Positions 15,298-24,384 of a stretch of 64,000 nucleotides of DNA are shown piece after piece. Location of the stretch: contig NZ_LSHX01000032.1 of the NCBI RefSeq assembly GCF_001555965.1, positions 1 through 64,000 of the forward strand, read 5' to 3'. How positions within the stretch are numbered: position 1 is the stretch's first letter; every line of letters begins with the position of its first letter. Below the pieces are notes generated by a model. That model saw only the letters and a list, made by a program, of their open reading frames with translations. It searched no databases and was not told where the DNA came from. Source of the DNA: Sphingomonas sp. CCH21-G11. Lineage in GTDB: Bacteria; Pseudomonadota; Alphaproteobacteria; Sphingomonadales; Sphingomonadaceae. A program made the position numbers and the translations under genes.

Positions 15298-16086
15298 CTA
15301 CCTCAAACACCCATCCAGCCCGTCGTCGCGCACGACGTTCATCCGTGCGGCGATCGAGTTGCCGTAGCGGCGGGTGAAGCCGCGGGGCGAGATGCCGGCG
15401 CGCTTCTTGGGGAGCGGCAGGACGGCGGCGATCTGGGCGGCTTCGCGTTTGGTGAGGCTGGTCGCGCCGTGCTTGAAATAGCGGCGTGCGCCCGCGTCGA
15501 CGCCATAGGTGCCGATGCCGGTCTCCGCCACGTTCAGATAGACTTCCATGATCCGGCGCTTGCCCCAGACGCCCTCGATCAGCAGGGTGAACCAGGCCTC
15601 CAGCCCTTTGCGGAAGAAGCCGCCATTCTGCCACAGGAACACGTTCTTCGCGGTCTGCTGGCTGATCGTCGATCCGCCGCGGATGCGACCGCCCTTGGCA
15701 TTGCGCAGCGCGGCGGCGGCGATCGCCTTGTAATCGAAGCCGCCATGCGCGCAGAAATTGGCATCTTCGCCCGCGATCACCGCGCGCGGCATGTCGGGGT
15801 CGATGCGGTCGAGCGCGACCCAGTTCTTGGTCGCGCCATGCCCCGCGATCACGTCGCTGAGCATCGTCAGCGTGATCGGCGGCGGCACGAAGCGATAGAG
15901 CAGGACGAGCAGCACCGACACCAGGACGAAGCCGAAGACCAGCCGGCCGAGCCAGCCGGCGATGCGCCGCCCGATCGAGCGGCGCGGCCGTTTTGCCCGA
16001 CGCGCTGCACGCATGGCGGCGACTCCGTCCATGTCCAGTTCGCGCAAGGGGACCGCCCCCGCGCCCGATCCGCCCCGATCCGTCAT
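15298..16086 (-). CDS. mtgA: Monofunctional peptidoglycan transglycosylase
   Basis: A 262-residue GT51 enzyme that polymerises lipid II glycan chains at the periplasmic face. It has a basic cytoplasmic tail, one membrane anchor (about 44-66), the catalytic Glu107 in IAGEDANF, and the family motifs GGSTISQQ and KRRIMEVYLN. There is no transpeptidase domain. It follows rpoH by 20 bp on the same strand and may share its transcript. Confidence 0.93.
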   Translation of the reverse strand: MTDRGGSGAGAVPLRELDMDGVAAMRAARRAKRPRRSIGRRIAGWLGRLVFGFVLVSVLLVLLYRFVPPPITLTMLSDVIAGHGATKNWVALDRIDPDMPRAVIAGEDANFCAHGGFDYKAIAAAALRNAKGGRIRGGSTISQQTAKNVFLWQNGGFFRKGLEAWFTLLIEGVWGKRRIMEVYLNVAETGIGTYGVDAGARRYFKHGATSLTKREAAQIAAVLPLPKKRAGISPRGFTRRYGNSIAARMNVVRDDGLDGCLR

Positions 16087-16106
16087 CGCGGCGTGGTGAT
16101 GCCCGA

Positions 16107-17012
16107 TCAGCCGGCGGTCAGCAACCGCTTCTCGCCCGCCAGCCGCATCATCGCCTTTTGCAGCTTCTCGAACGCGCGCACCTCGATCTGGCGGACGCGC
16201 TCACGCGACACGCCGTAGACCTGGCTCAATTCCTCGAGCGTCTTGGGATCGTCGGTCAGCCGGCGCTCGGTCAGGATGTAGCGTTCGCGCTCGTTCAAAT
16301 TCTCCATCGCCTCGACCAGCATGTCGTGGCGGACATCGGCCTCCTGCGCGTCGGCGACGCGTTCGTCCTGAAGCGGCGCATCGTCGGCCAGCCAGTCCTG
16401 CCACTGGCTTTCCGAATCGTCGCGCATCGGCACGTTTAACGACGTGTCGCCGCCCATCGACATGCGCCGGTTCATGCTGGTGACCTCTTCTTCGGTCACC
16501 CCCAGATCCTTGGCGATCTTGGCGAGGTGTTCGGGCGTCAGGTCGCCGTCCTCGAACGCGTCGAGCTTGGCCTTCATGCGGCGCAGGTTGAAGAACAGCT
16601 TCTTCTGGGCGGCGGTGGTGCCCATCTTCACCAGGCTCCACGAGCGCAGGATGAATTCCTGGATGCTCGCGCGGATCCACCACATCGCATAGGTGGCGAG
16701 GCGGAAGCCGCGATCGGGCTCGAACTTCTTCACGCCCTGCATCAGACCGATATTCCCTTCGGAAATCAGCTCGCTGACCGGCAGGCCATAGCCGCGATAA
16801 CCCATCGCGATCTTGGCCACGAGGCGCAGGTGCGAGGTGACGAGCTGGGCCGCGGCCTCCGGATCGCCATGCTCCTGAAAACGCTTGGCGAGCATATATT
16901 CCTGCTCGGGCGCCAGGATCGGGAATTTCTTGATCTCGGCCAGATAGCGGTTGAGGCTCGCCTCGCCGCCGAGCGCGGGGATCGTCGCGGGGACGTTGCT
17001 GCCGGTTGCCAT
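16107..17012 (-). CDS. rpoH: RNA polymerase heat-shock sigma factor RpoH
   Basis: A 301-residue sigma-32 family factor. Region 2 (RLVAKIAMGYRGYGLP to TYAMWWIRASI) binds core and -10 DNA; the RpoH box QKKLFFNLR is at 136-144; region 4 ends with the HTH YGVSRERVRQIEVRA. GGAAGGGAGA precedes ATG 17012. Alphaproteobacteria often have two RpoH copies; only one is in the window. It follows rluD by 44 bp, a conserved arrangement. Confidence 0.96.
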   Translation of the reverse strand: MATGSNVPATIPALGGEASLNRYLAEIKKFPILAPEQEYMLAKRFQEHGDPEAAAQLVTSHLRLVAKIAMGYRGYGLPVSELISEGNIGLMQGVKKFEPDRGFRLATYAMWWIRASIQEFILRSWSLVKMGTTAAQKKLFFNLRRMKAKLDAFEDGDLTPEHLAKIAKDLGVTEEEVTSMNRRMSMGGDTSLNVPMRDDSESQWQDWLADDAPLQDERVADAQEADVRHDMLVEAMENLNERERYILTERRLTDDPKTLEELSQVYGVSRERVRQIEVRAFEKLQKAMMRLAGEKRLLTAG

Positions 17013-17056
17013 GATCGTGTCTCCCTTCCCGGAACCGCGTGTGCGGCCCCGCATAT

Positions 17057-18007
17057 TCATACGAGAAGCTTATCGAACAGTTCCTGCATGTCAGCAGGCA
17101 GTTCGCTATCGAACGCCAAAGCGTTACTTGTCAGGGGGTGGATGAACCCCAGCCGCGCTGCGTGCAAGGCCTGGCGACGGAAACCCAGCGTTTCGAGCAA
17201 TCCGCGCTGGTTTCCCCGATTTCGCGCATAGACCGGATCCCCCAGCAGCGGGTGGCCGATCGATGCCATGTGGACGCGCACCTGATGCGTGCGGCCGGTT
17301 TCCAGCCGGCATTCGACGAAGCTGGCGTCGCGCAGCGGCCGGAGCAGCCGGTAATGGGTGACGGCGCGCTTGCCGCCCGACACGATCGCGACCTTCTTGC
17401 GGTCGTGCGGCGACCGGGCGAGCGGCGCGTCGATCGTGCCGCTGGCCGGCATGACCCGCCCGGCGGCGATCGCCTTGTAACGGCGGTCGATGCTGTGCGC
17501 CTTGAACTGGCGGGCCAGCCCCTCATGCGCGCGATCATGCTTGGCCGCGACCATCAGGCCCGACGTGTCCTTGTCGATCCGATGGACGATGCCGGGGCGC
17601 GCGACGCCGCCGATGCCCGACAATTGCCCCGCGCAGTGGTGAAGCAGCGCGTTGACCAGGGTGCCGTCGAGGTTGCCCGCGGCAGGATGAACGACCAGCC
17701 CGGCCGGCTTGTCGATGACGATCAGATGCTCGTCCTCGAACACCACATTCAGGTCGATCGCCTGCGCCACATTGTGCGCGGGCGTCGGTGCCGGCACCTC
17801 GACCCGGAACAGCGCGCCGGCCACCGCCTTGCGCGCCGGGTCGCGCGCGGGCGTCCCATGGGCATCGACGACGCGACCGGCGGCGATCAGCGTCTTCAGC
17901 CGCTCGCGCGAAAGGGTGGGGACGGCGTCCGCCAATGCCCGGTCGAGCCGCCAGCCATTGGCCGCCGCGTCGATCCGTGCTTCGATGGTAGAAATCCCTG
18001 AATCCAT
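17057..18007 (-). CDS. rluD: Ribosomal large-subunit pseudouridine synthase, RluD type
   Basis: A 316-residue enzyme with an S4 RNA-binding domain (about 15-75) and a catalytic domain whose nucleophile is Asp145 in HRIDKDTSGL. The ETGRTHQVRVH motif confirms the RluA/C/D family. It converts uridines of 23S rRNA helix 69. Its start is only 11 bp from the divergent JAMM gene. Co-oriented with rpoH and mtgA downstream. Confidence 0.92.
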   Translation of the reverse strand: MDSGISTIEARIDAAANGWRLDRALADAVPTLSRERLKTLIAAGRVVDAHGTPARDPARKAVAGALFRVEVPAPTPAHNVAQAIDLNVVFEDEHLIVIDKPAGLVVHPAAGNLDGTLVNALLHHCAGQLSGIGGVARPGIVHRIDKDTSGLMVAAKHDRAHEGLARQFKAHSIDRRYKAIAAGRVMPASGTIDAPLARSPHDRKKVAIVSGGKRAVTHYRLLRPLRDASFVECRLETGRTHQVRVHMASIGHPLLGDPVYARNRGNQRGLLETLGFRRQALHAARLGFIHPLTSNALAFDSELPADMQELFDKLLV

Positions 18008-18018
18008 TTTTCATCTAG

Positions 18019-18450
18019 ATGGGCGCAATGGCGGTTTTTTCAACACGGGTGATCGACCATGTCGCCCGCGCGGCGCGCGCCGATCCGCAGGTCGAGATCT
18101 GCGGGCTGCTGCTCGGGCGTGACGACCATGTCACCGAGGCGGTGGTCGCGCGCAACGTCGCCGACGACCCCGCCGCGCGGTTCGAGATCGACCCCGCGAT
18201 GCTGATCGCGGCGCATCGCGATGCGCGGGCGGGCGGTCCGGAGGTGGTCGGCTGGTTCCATTCGCATCCGCGCGGCGACAACCGGCCGTCGGCGACCGAC
18301 GCGGCGATGGCGCAACCCGATGGCCGGCTGTGGCTGATCCTGGGCGGGCCGCCCGACCATGCCCCGGCATTGTGGCGCGCGGTGCGCGACGGGCCGGTGC
18401 ACGGCCGCTTCGAGCCGGTGGCGCTGCGCACTGACCCGCAGGCCGCATAG
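18019..18450 (+). CDS. JAMM/MPN+ metallopeptidase (M67 family)
   Basis: A 143-residue single-domain zinc isopeptidase. The JAMM motif is complete: Glu26 in VEICGLLLG, His81 and His83 in HSHP, Ser91 and Asp94 (HxH-x7-SxxD). Bacterial relatives remove C-terminal extensions from ubiquitin-like or sulfur-carrier proteins, or act in sulfur transfer; no carrier gene is next to it here. ATG 18019 and ATG 18028 both lack a ribosome binding site. Divergent from rluD with overlapping regulatory space. Confidence 0.85.
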   Translation: MGAMAVFSTRVIDHVARAARADPQVEICGLLLGRDDHVTEAVVARNVADDPAARFEIDPAMLIAAHRDARAGGPEVVGWFHSHPRGDNRPSATDAAMAQPDGRLWLILGGPPDHAPALWRAVRDGPVHGRFEPVALRTDPQAA

Positions 18451-18533
18451 CTTGCGCGCCCGTCGCGGCTGCTCCAAAAGGCGCACGACCGCGGCGTCCG
18501 CCCTGTGCCGACGCCTCATCCGGAGTGAATTGA

Positions 18534-19178
18534 TTGAACATCAGCCCGACCGATTTCGCCAGCATGCTGTGCTCGCGCCTGTGCCACGACCTGCTGAGCC
18601 CGGTCGGTGCGCTCAACAACGGGCTGGAGCTGCTCGCCGACGAGCATGATCCCGAGATGCGGGCGCGCTGCCTGGAACTGCTGGCCGACAGCGCGCGGGC
18701 GTCGGCGAGCAAGCTCAAATTCTTTCGCCTGGCATTCGGCGGCGCGGGCGGTTTCGGCGAGACGATCGACACGCGCGAGGCGCACGCCGCGTTGCAGGGG
18801 CTGTTCGGCGACAACAAGCGGCTGGTGCTGGGCTGGATGGTCGACGAACCGGTGCTGCCCAAGACCGCGATCAAGGTGCTGCTGAACCTGGCGCTGATCG
18901 GCGGCGATGCGCTGATCCGCGGCGGGCAGCTGGATGTCGGGGCGGAGAATGTCGACGGCGTGACCGAAATCGTCATCCGCGCCGACGGGCCGCGCATCGT
19001 GCTCGACCCTGAACTGCGCGCGGCGCTGGAGGGCGAGATTGAGGAGAGCAGCGTGTCGCCGCGCGCGGCCGCGGCGCTGCTGGTCCATGCGCTGGTGGTG
19101 CAGAGCGGCGGGATGCTGCGCGTGTCGCCGCCCGATGCCGAAGTGCTTCTGTTCGGCGCATCTTTCCGCGCCGGGTAA
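18534..19178 (+). CDS. chpT: Histidine phosphotransferase ChpT-type
   Basis: A 214-residue protein with a two-helix DHp-like region and a degenerate ATPase-like domain. The signature CSRLCHDLLSPVGA carries the phospho-accepting His18. In Caulobacter ChpT relays phosphate from CckA to CtrA and CpdR; in sphingomonads it feeds motility and cell-cycle control. TTG 18534 follows GGAG at eight bases. It lies 68 bp upstream of cheA on the same strand, which ties it to the chemotaxis block. Confidence 0.9.
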   Translation: MNISPTDFASMLCSRLCHDLLSPVGALNNGLELLADEHDPEMRARCLELLADSARASASKLKFFRLAFGGAGGFGETIDTREAHAALQGLFGDNKRLVLGWMVDEPVLPKTAIKVLLNLALIGGDALIRGGQLDVGAENVDGVTEIVIRADGPRIVLDPELRAALEGEIEESSVSPRAAAALLVHALVVQSGGMLRVSPPDAEVLLFGASFRAG

Positions 19179-19246
19179 ACTCCGCTTTAACCCTGACCGG
19201 CGCAAGGTCCCGGCGTGCAGACCGCGAGGACAGCCGCCGGGGACCC

Positions 19247-21568
19247 ATGGACGACCTTCTTCAGGAATTCATTCTCGAGACCCGCGAGACGCTGGAGGCG
19301 CTGTCCGGCGAGATCGTCGCGTGGGAGGCGGACCCGTCCGACACCGCGCGGCTCGACGCGATTTTTCACTTCGTCCACACCGTCAAGGGGAGCTGCGGCT
19401 TCCTGGACCTGCCGCGCCTCGCCCGGCTGAGCCACGCCGCCGAGGATGTGCTGGCGCAGGTGCGCAGCGGCGAGCGCAAGCCCGACCGCGCGCTGGTCAA
19501 CGCGGTGCTGGCGATCGTCGACCGCATTTCCGAGCTGGTCGAGGCGATCGACCAGGGCGTTTCGCTGCCCGATTCGGGCGAGGAGCTGCTGATCGCCGCG
19601 CTGGCGGCGGGCAGCGACGAGGTGGCGGCCACCACCGCCGCCCCGGCGGTGCGCGCGGCATCGCGCAGCGTCCGGCTGGGCGTCGAGCTGCTCGACCGGA
19701 TGATGAGCGGCATGTCGGACATGGTGCTGGCGCGCAACGAACTGGCGCGGCGGCTGCGCGACGTCGATGCGGACCCCGCGCTCGACGCCTCGCTCGAGCG
19801 GCTGTCCGCGACCGTCGCCGAGATGCGCGACACGGTCACGCGCACCCGCATGCAGAAGATCGACGCCCTGTTCTCGGCATTGCCGCGCATGGTGCGCGAC
19901 ACCGCCGCGACGCTGGGCAAATCGGTCACGCTGAGCCTCGACGGCAGCGACGTCGAACTCGACCGCGAGATGATCGAGGTGATGCGCGACCCGCTGGTCC
20001 ATATCGTGCGCAACGCGATCGACCACGGCATCGAGAGCCCGCAGGAGCGGCGTGCCGCGGGCAAGCGCGAGAACGGCCGCCTGTCGGTCGCGGCGCGCCA
20101 GTCGGGCAACCAGATCATCATCGAGATCGCCGATGACGGGCGCGGCATCGATACCGACCGGCTGATCCGCAAGCTGGTCAAGAACGGCTCGCGCAGCGAG
20201 CGCGAGCTGATGGAACTGAGCGCGCGCGCGCGGATCGACCTGGTCTTCGAACCCGGATTGTCGAGCAAGGACGAGGTGACCGCGATTTCCGGGCGCGGCG
20301 TCGGCATGGACGTGGTCCGCGCGTCGATCGAGCAGATCGGCGGGCGCATCGACCTGCAGAACCGGCCGGGCCAGGGCCTGCTGATCGCGATCCGCGTCCC
20401 GTTGACGCTGTCGATCATCCCGACGATCGTCGTCGGGGTGGGTGGACTGGAACTGGCCATTCCGCGCCAGCCGATCGAGGAGATCGTGCGCGACCGGGGC
20501 GACGCGATCCGCATCGACCTGATCGGCGACACGAGCGTGGCGACGGTGCGCGACCGGCGCCTGCCGCTGGTCGACCTGGCGCGCCTGCTGGGGACCGAAC
20601 GGACGGGCGCGGACGCCCAGATGATGCTGGTGATCATCAATCTGGGCAGCATTTCCTTTGCGATCGCGGTCGATTCGGTGCTCGACAACGAGGAACTGGT
20701 GATCAAGCCCGCCGCTCCGGCGGTGATGGCGACCGGCATCTATGCCGGCCAGACCCTGCCCGACAGCGGTCGCCCGATGCTGATGCTCGATTGCGCGGGC
20801 GTCGCGCGCGCGGCGGGAATCAGTGGTGCGACCGTCGTGGATCGCGACGCCGAAGCGGTCGATGCCGAGGCCGCGGCCGCCGAGGGCATCCGCGTGCTGC
20901 TGTTCGAGGATCTGGACGGCGTGCGGCGCGCCATGCCGCTCGCCATCGTCGATCGCGTCGAAAAGGTCGACGCGAGCGCGATCCGCCACAGCGCGGGGCG
21001 GCTGCGCCTGGCCGTTGACGGATCAATCGTGGCGCTCGCCGCAGTGGCGCCGCCGCCGCCGGGCGAGGAAGTCCTGGTCCTGCGCCTGCGCGACGAGGCG
21101 TCCGAGCTCGGCTATGCCGTCGCCGAAACGGGCGACATCGTGACCCTGGCCGGCGACATCGCGCCGCCCGCCGCGCCGGGCATGGTCGCCGGCGTCGCAC
21201 TGGTCGACAACGACCCGGTCGAGCTGCTCGACCCGCACTGGCTGTTCACGCATCACGGCGCGGAGGCGATCGAGGGCGATCGCGCGCCCATCTGTCTGAT
21301 CGGGGCGGACCCGAGCGGGTGGATCGGCACGTTCCTGCGCCCGATGCTGGAGGGTTATGGCTACCGCGTCACCCAGCGCCTCGGCCCGGAGGAACAGCCC
21401 GCGATCGTGCTGACGCTCGACGCGCCGCCCCCCGACACCGTCGCGCCCGCCCCGGTGGTGCGGCTGACCAGCGATCGCGGTGCCGCGGAAACCGGGCAGA
21501 TCTATCGTTATGACCGGGCGGCGCTGATCGACGCCCTGCAGCGCGCGGTAACGGGGGGACGCCGGTGA
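19247..21568 (+). CDS. cheA: Chemotaxis histidine kinase CheA, extended C terminus
   Basis: A 773-residue kinase. The Hpt domain has His44 in VHTVKGSCGFL. A dimerisation region spans about 140-205; the HATPase has the N box around Asn256, DDGRG (296-300) and GRGVGMDVV (349-357). No CheY-binding P2 domain is evident. A CheW-like domain follows (about 387-520), then a second, weaker CheW-like segment (about 548-665) and a receiver-like tail (about 681-770) without the aspartate signature. The usual CheA has one CheW domain, so the tail is unusual. It overlaps cheW by a GTGA. Confidence 0.92.
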   Translation: MDDLLQEFILETRETLEALSGEIVAWEADPSDTARLDAIFHFVHTVKGSCGFLDLPRLARLSHAAEDVLAQVRSGERKPDRALVNAVLAIVDRISELVEAIDQGVSLPDSGEELLIAALAAGSDEVAATTAAPAVRAASRSVRLGVELLDRMMSGMSDMVLARNELARRLRDVDADPALDASLERLSATVAEMRDTVTRTRMQKIDALFSALPRMVRDTAATLGKSVTLSLDGSDVELDREMIEVMRDPLVHIVRNAIDHGIESPQERRAAGKRENGRLSVAARQSGNQIIIEIADDGRGIDTDRLIRKLVKNGSRSERELMELSARARIDLVFEPGLSSKDEVTAISGRGVGMDVVRASIEQIGGRIDLQNRPGQGLLIAIRVPLTLSIIPTIVVGVGGLELAIPRQPIEEIVRDRGDAIRIDLIGDTSVATVRDRRLPLVDLARLLGTERTGADAQMMLVIINLGSISFAIAVDSVLDNEELVIKPAAPAVMATGIYAGQTLPDSGRPMLMLDCAGVARAAGISGATVVDRDAEAVDAEAAAAEGIRVLLFEDLDGVRRAMPLAIVDRVEKVDASAIRHSAGRLRLAVDGSIVALAAVAPPPPGEEVLVLRLRDEASELGYAVAETGDIVTLAGDIAPPAAPGMVAGVALVDNDPVELLDPHWLFTHHGAEAIEGDRAPICLIGADPSGWIGTFLRPMLEGYGYRVTQRLGPEEQPAIVLTLDAPPPDTVAPAPVVRLTSDRGAAETGQIYRYDRAALIDALQRAVTGGRR

Positions 21569-21990
21569 ACAAGCTGTTTCTGGTCGCGCACATCGACGGC
21601 CGCGCAATCGCGATCGACGCGGACCAGGTGGATTCGGTCGTCGATCTGGGGCCGGTCACGCCGGTGCCGCTGGCCAGCCGGCAAGTGCGCGGCCTGGCGG
21701 CGCTGCGCAGCCGGGTCGTCACCGTCATCGACACCAAGGCTGCGCTGGGCATGCCGGCGCACGGCGCGCCGCGCCGCGCGGTGATCACGCGGATCGACGG
21801 CCATCATTATGCGCTGCTGGTCGACGCGCTGGACGACATCGTGGCGATGACGCTGCTGCCCCTGTCGCCGGCGATCCCGCTCGAGCCCCTGTGGCGCGAG
21901 GCCGCGCGCGGCGTCGTCGAACGCGACGGCGAGCCCATCCTGGTGATCGATGCTGCTGCACTGATTCCGCAGAGCGCGGCCGCAGCATGA
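21565..21990 (+). CDS. cheW: CheW-like coupling protein
   Basis: A 141-residue protein with a single CheW fold (FLVAHIDGRAIAIDADQVDSVV start and VRGLAALRSRVVTVIDTKAALG core). It would link receptors to CheA at the membrane. GTG 21565 overlaps the cheA stop, so it is co-translated. The end is rich in Ala. Fit to classical CheW is partial but context is decisive. Confidence 0.87.
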   Translation: MNKLFLVAHIDGRAIAIDADQVDSVVDLGPVTPVPLASRQVRGLAALRSRVVTVIDTKAALGMPAHGAPRRAVITRIDGHHYALLVDALDDIVAMTLLPLSPAIPLEPLWREAARGVVERDGEPILVIDAAALIPQSAAAA

Positions 21991-22063
21991 TTTGTGGATT
22001 AACGCCACGGTTACGGACTTGTGCCAAAACCCTACTCCTCGAGTGCAAAATGAAAGCGTGTTC

Positions 22064-22429
22064 ATGAAAACCTGTCTGGTGGTCGACGACTCAAAGGTCA
22101 TTCGCAAGGTTGCGCGACATATCCTCGAGACCCTCGATTTCGAGGTTCGCGAGGCCGGCGACGGCCGCGAGGCGCTGGACGCGTGCATCGCCGACGCGCC
22201 TGACGTGGTGCTGCTCGACTGGAACATGCCCGTGATGAGCGGCATGGATTTCCTGCGCGCGCTGGGCGAGAGCAGCCTGCCGGCAAAGCCCAAGATCGTC
22301 TTCTGCACGACCGAGAACGGCATCGCCTACATCCGCGCCGCGATCGAGGCGGGCGCCGACGAATATGTGATGAAGCCGTTCGATCGCGAAACGCTGCAGA
22401 GCAAGCTTCAGATCGTCGGCATGGCCTGA
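22064..22429 (+). CDS. cheY: CheY-like response regulator
   Basis: A 121-residue single receiver domain. Acidic pair Asp8/Asp9, phospho-acceptor Asp52 in VLLDWNMP, Thr in FCTTENG and Lys103 in VMKPFD are all present. It should carry the signal from CheA to the motor or to another target. It is 73 bp after cheW and 23 bp before cheB. ATG 22064 is chosen to fit the domain start. Confidence 0.93.
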   Translation: MKTCLVVDDSKVIRKVARHILETLDFEVREAGDGREALDACIADAPDVVLLDWNMPVMSGMDFLRALGESSLPAKPKIVFCTTENGIAYIRAAIEAGADEYVMKPFDRETLQSKLQIVGMA

Positions 22430-22452
22430 ACGCCGTTCAGGGGAGAGCGGCG

Positions 22453-23544
22453 GTGGGCGAGATGACGCACCAGGCAAAAATCGACAGAAGGGGCGCCGCC
22501 GCCGCCAAGGTCGTGCGCGTGCTGGTCGTCGACGATTCGGTCGTCGCGCGCACCGTCATCTCGCGCATGGTCGACGCCATTCCCGGTTTCATGGTCGCGA
22601 ACGCGGTCAACAATGCGGCGCGGGCGATCGACTTTCTGCGCCGCGAGCGCGTCGACATCATCCTGCTCGACATCGAGATGCCGGGGACGGACGGCCTGTC
22701 CGCGCTGCCCGACATGCTGCTGATCGGCGCGGGCGCCCGCATCCTGGTCGTCTCCTCGATCTGCGAGGAGGGCGCGGCATCGACCATCCAGGCGCTGTCG
22801 CTGGGTGCCGCGGACACACTGGAAAAGCCGATGGCGGGGGCGCTGGCCGGGCGCTTTGCGGCGACACTGCACGAAAAGCTGACCCGGCTGGTCGCCCCGG
22901 CGGGCGACATCCAGCAACCGACGCTCGCGCATGAGCGCCCGGTCACGCCGGTTCCGGTCGGCTCGCGTCCGTTCGACATCGTGGCGATCGGGGCGTCGAC
23001 GGGCGGCATCCACGCGCTCACCCAGCTGCTGCGCGAGCTGCCGGCGGGGCTGCAGACCCCCATCCTGATCACGCAGCATCTGCCGGATTCGTTCATGAGC
23101 TATTTCGCGGCGCAGATCGCGGTACTGGCCGCGCGCCCGTGCGACGTCGCGACCGAACGCCTGCTGATCCGGCCCGGCCGGGTCATCGTCGCGCCCGGCA
23201 ACGCGCACATGGAATGCGTGCAGGTGGCCGGCGGAATCGGCGTCACCCTGACCCACGAACGGCAGTCGTCGGGCTGCATGCCGTCGGTCGACCCGATGTT
23301 TGCGTCGGTGGCGCGCGTTTACGGCGACCGGGCACTCGGCATCGTGCTGAGCGGCATGGGTCGCGACGGCGTGCGCGGCGCGGAACAGCTCGCCGCGACG
23401 GGCGCGAACGTGGTCGCACAGGACGAGCGCAGTTCGGTGGTGTGGGGCATGCCGGGCGCGGTCGTCGCGGCGGGTGTCGCGCGCACCATCCTGCCCCCGT
23501 CGGAGATCGGCCGGCTGGTCGCGCGCGGGCGCGCAACCGCATGA
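22453..23544 (+). CDS. cheB: Protein-glutamate methylesterase CheB
   Basis: A 363-residue two-domain adaptation enzyme: a receiver with Asp73 in ILLDIEMPG, a linker, and a methylesterase with Ser182 (GASTGG), His209 (TQHLP) and Asp305 (GMGRDG). It removes methyl groups from chemoreceptors when phosphorylated. GTG 22453 has GGGGAG seven bases upstream. Its stop overlaps the cheR start (ATGA). Confidence 0.95.
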   Translation: MGEMTHQAKIDRRGAAAAKVVRVLVVDDSVVARTVISRMVDAIPGFMVANAVNNAARAIDFLRRERVDIILLDIEMPGTDGLSALPDMLLIGAGARILVVSSICEEGAASTIQALSLGAADTLEKPMAGALAGRFAATLHEKLTRLVAPAGDIQQPTLAHERPVTPVPVGSRPFDIVAIGASTGGIHALTQLLRELPAGLQTPILITQHLPDSFMSYFAAQIAVLAARPCDVATERLLIRPGRVIVAPGNAHMECVQVAGGIGVTLTHERQSSGCMPSVDPMFASVARVYGDRALGIVLSGMGRDGVRGAEQLAATGANVVAQDERSSVVWGMPGAVVAAGVARTILPPSEIGRLVARGRATA

Positions 23545-24374
23545 TTACGGGCCACGCCAACGCGATCGGATCCCCCCGCGCCACCGGCATCATCCTTGGC
23601 CTGCTCGAACAGCGGACCGGCCAGCGCATCGACTCCAGCCGGTCGTGGCGGATCGAAACCGCGCTCAAGCCGCTGCTGCGCGACCTGGGGCTGGCGAGCA
23701 TCGACCAGCTTGCCAGCGCGCTGGGGGACGGCACGTCGCCGGGGCTGTCCGATTCGATCGTCGACGCGTTGCTCAACCAGGAAACATCATTCTTTCGCGA
23801 CGCCAACGTGCTGGAGATGATCGCCGACGTCGTCGCCAGGCTGCAGGCCGAGGAACCGGACCGGCGGATGCGGGTGTGGTCGGCGGGGTGCTCGACCGGT
23901 CAGGAGCCGCTGTCGCTGGCGATGCTGTTCGCCGAAGCCGAGACGAAGGGCGGGGCCGCCGCGCCGGAAATCCAGGCGTCGGATATCTCGGCGCAGGCGA
24001 TCGAACGCGCGCGGCGCGGCACGTTCAGCCAGTTCGAGATCCAGCGCGGGCTGCCCGTGCGGCGCATGGTGACATGGTTCGACGACCGCGACGGCCAGTG
24101 GGTTGCGAAGCCCGAGCTGATGCGCCGGATCAGCTTCCGGCGACACAATCTGGTCGATCAGCCCCCGCTGCCGGGCCGGTTCGACCTGATCCTGTGCCGC
24201 AACGTGCTGCTCTACTTCGCAGCACCCGTGCGTCAGCGCGTCCTCGCCAGCCTGGCGAGTGCGCTGCGGCCCGGCGGGCTGCTCGTGCTCGGCGCGGGCG
24301 AGACCGTGATCGGCCAGACCGACCTGTTGCAGCCCAGCGTCACCTATCGCGGGCTCTACGAACTCTCCCGCTGA
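23541..24374 (+). CDS. cheR: Chemoreceptor methyltransferase CheR
   Basis: A 277-residue SAM-dependent methyltransferase. An N-terminal helical domain (about 10-85) contains LLNQETSFFRD; the Rossmann domain has the SAM motif WSAGCSTGQEP and the LILCRNVLLYF strand. It methylates receptor glutamates, opposing CheB. ATG 23541 overlaps the cheB stop. No C-terminal pentapeptide-tether or TPR domain is present. Confidence 0.95.
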   Translation: MITGHANAIGSPRATGIILGLLEQRTGQRIDSSRSWRIETALKPLLRDLGLASIDQLASALGDGTSPGLSDSIVDALLNQETSFFRDANVLEMIADVVARLQAEEPDRRMRVWSAGCSTGQEPLSLAMLFAEAETKGGAAAPEIQASDISAQAIERARRGTFSQFEIQRGLPVRRMVTWFDDRDGQWVAKPELMRRISFRRHNLVDQPPLPGRFDLILCRNVLLYFAAPVRQRVLASLASALRPGGLLVLGAGETVIGQTDLLQPSVTYRGLYELSR

Positions 24375-24384
24375 GCCGGATGCC

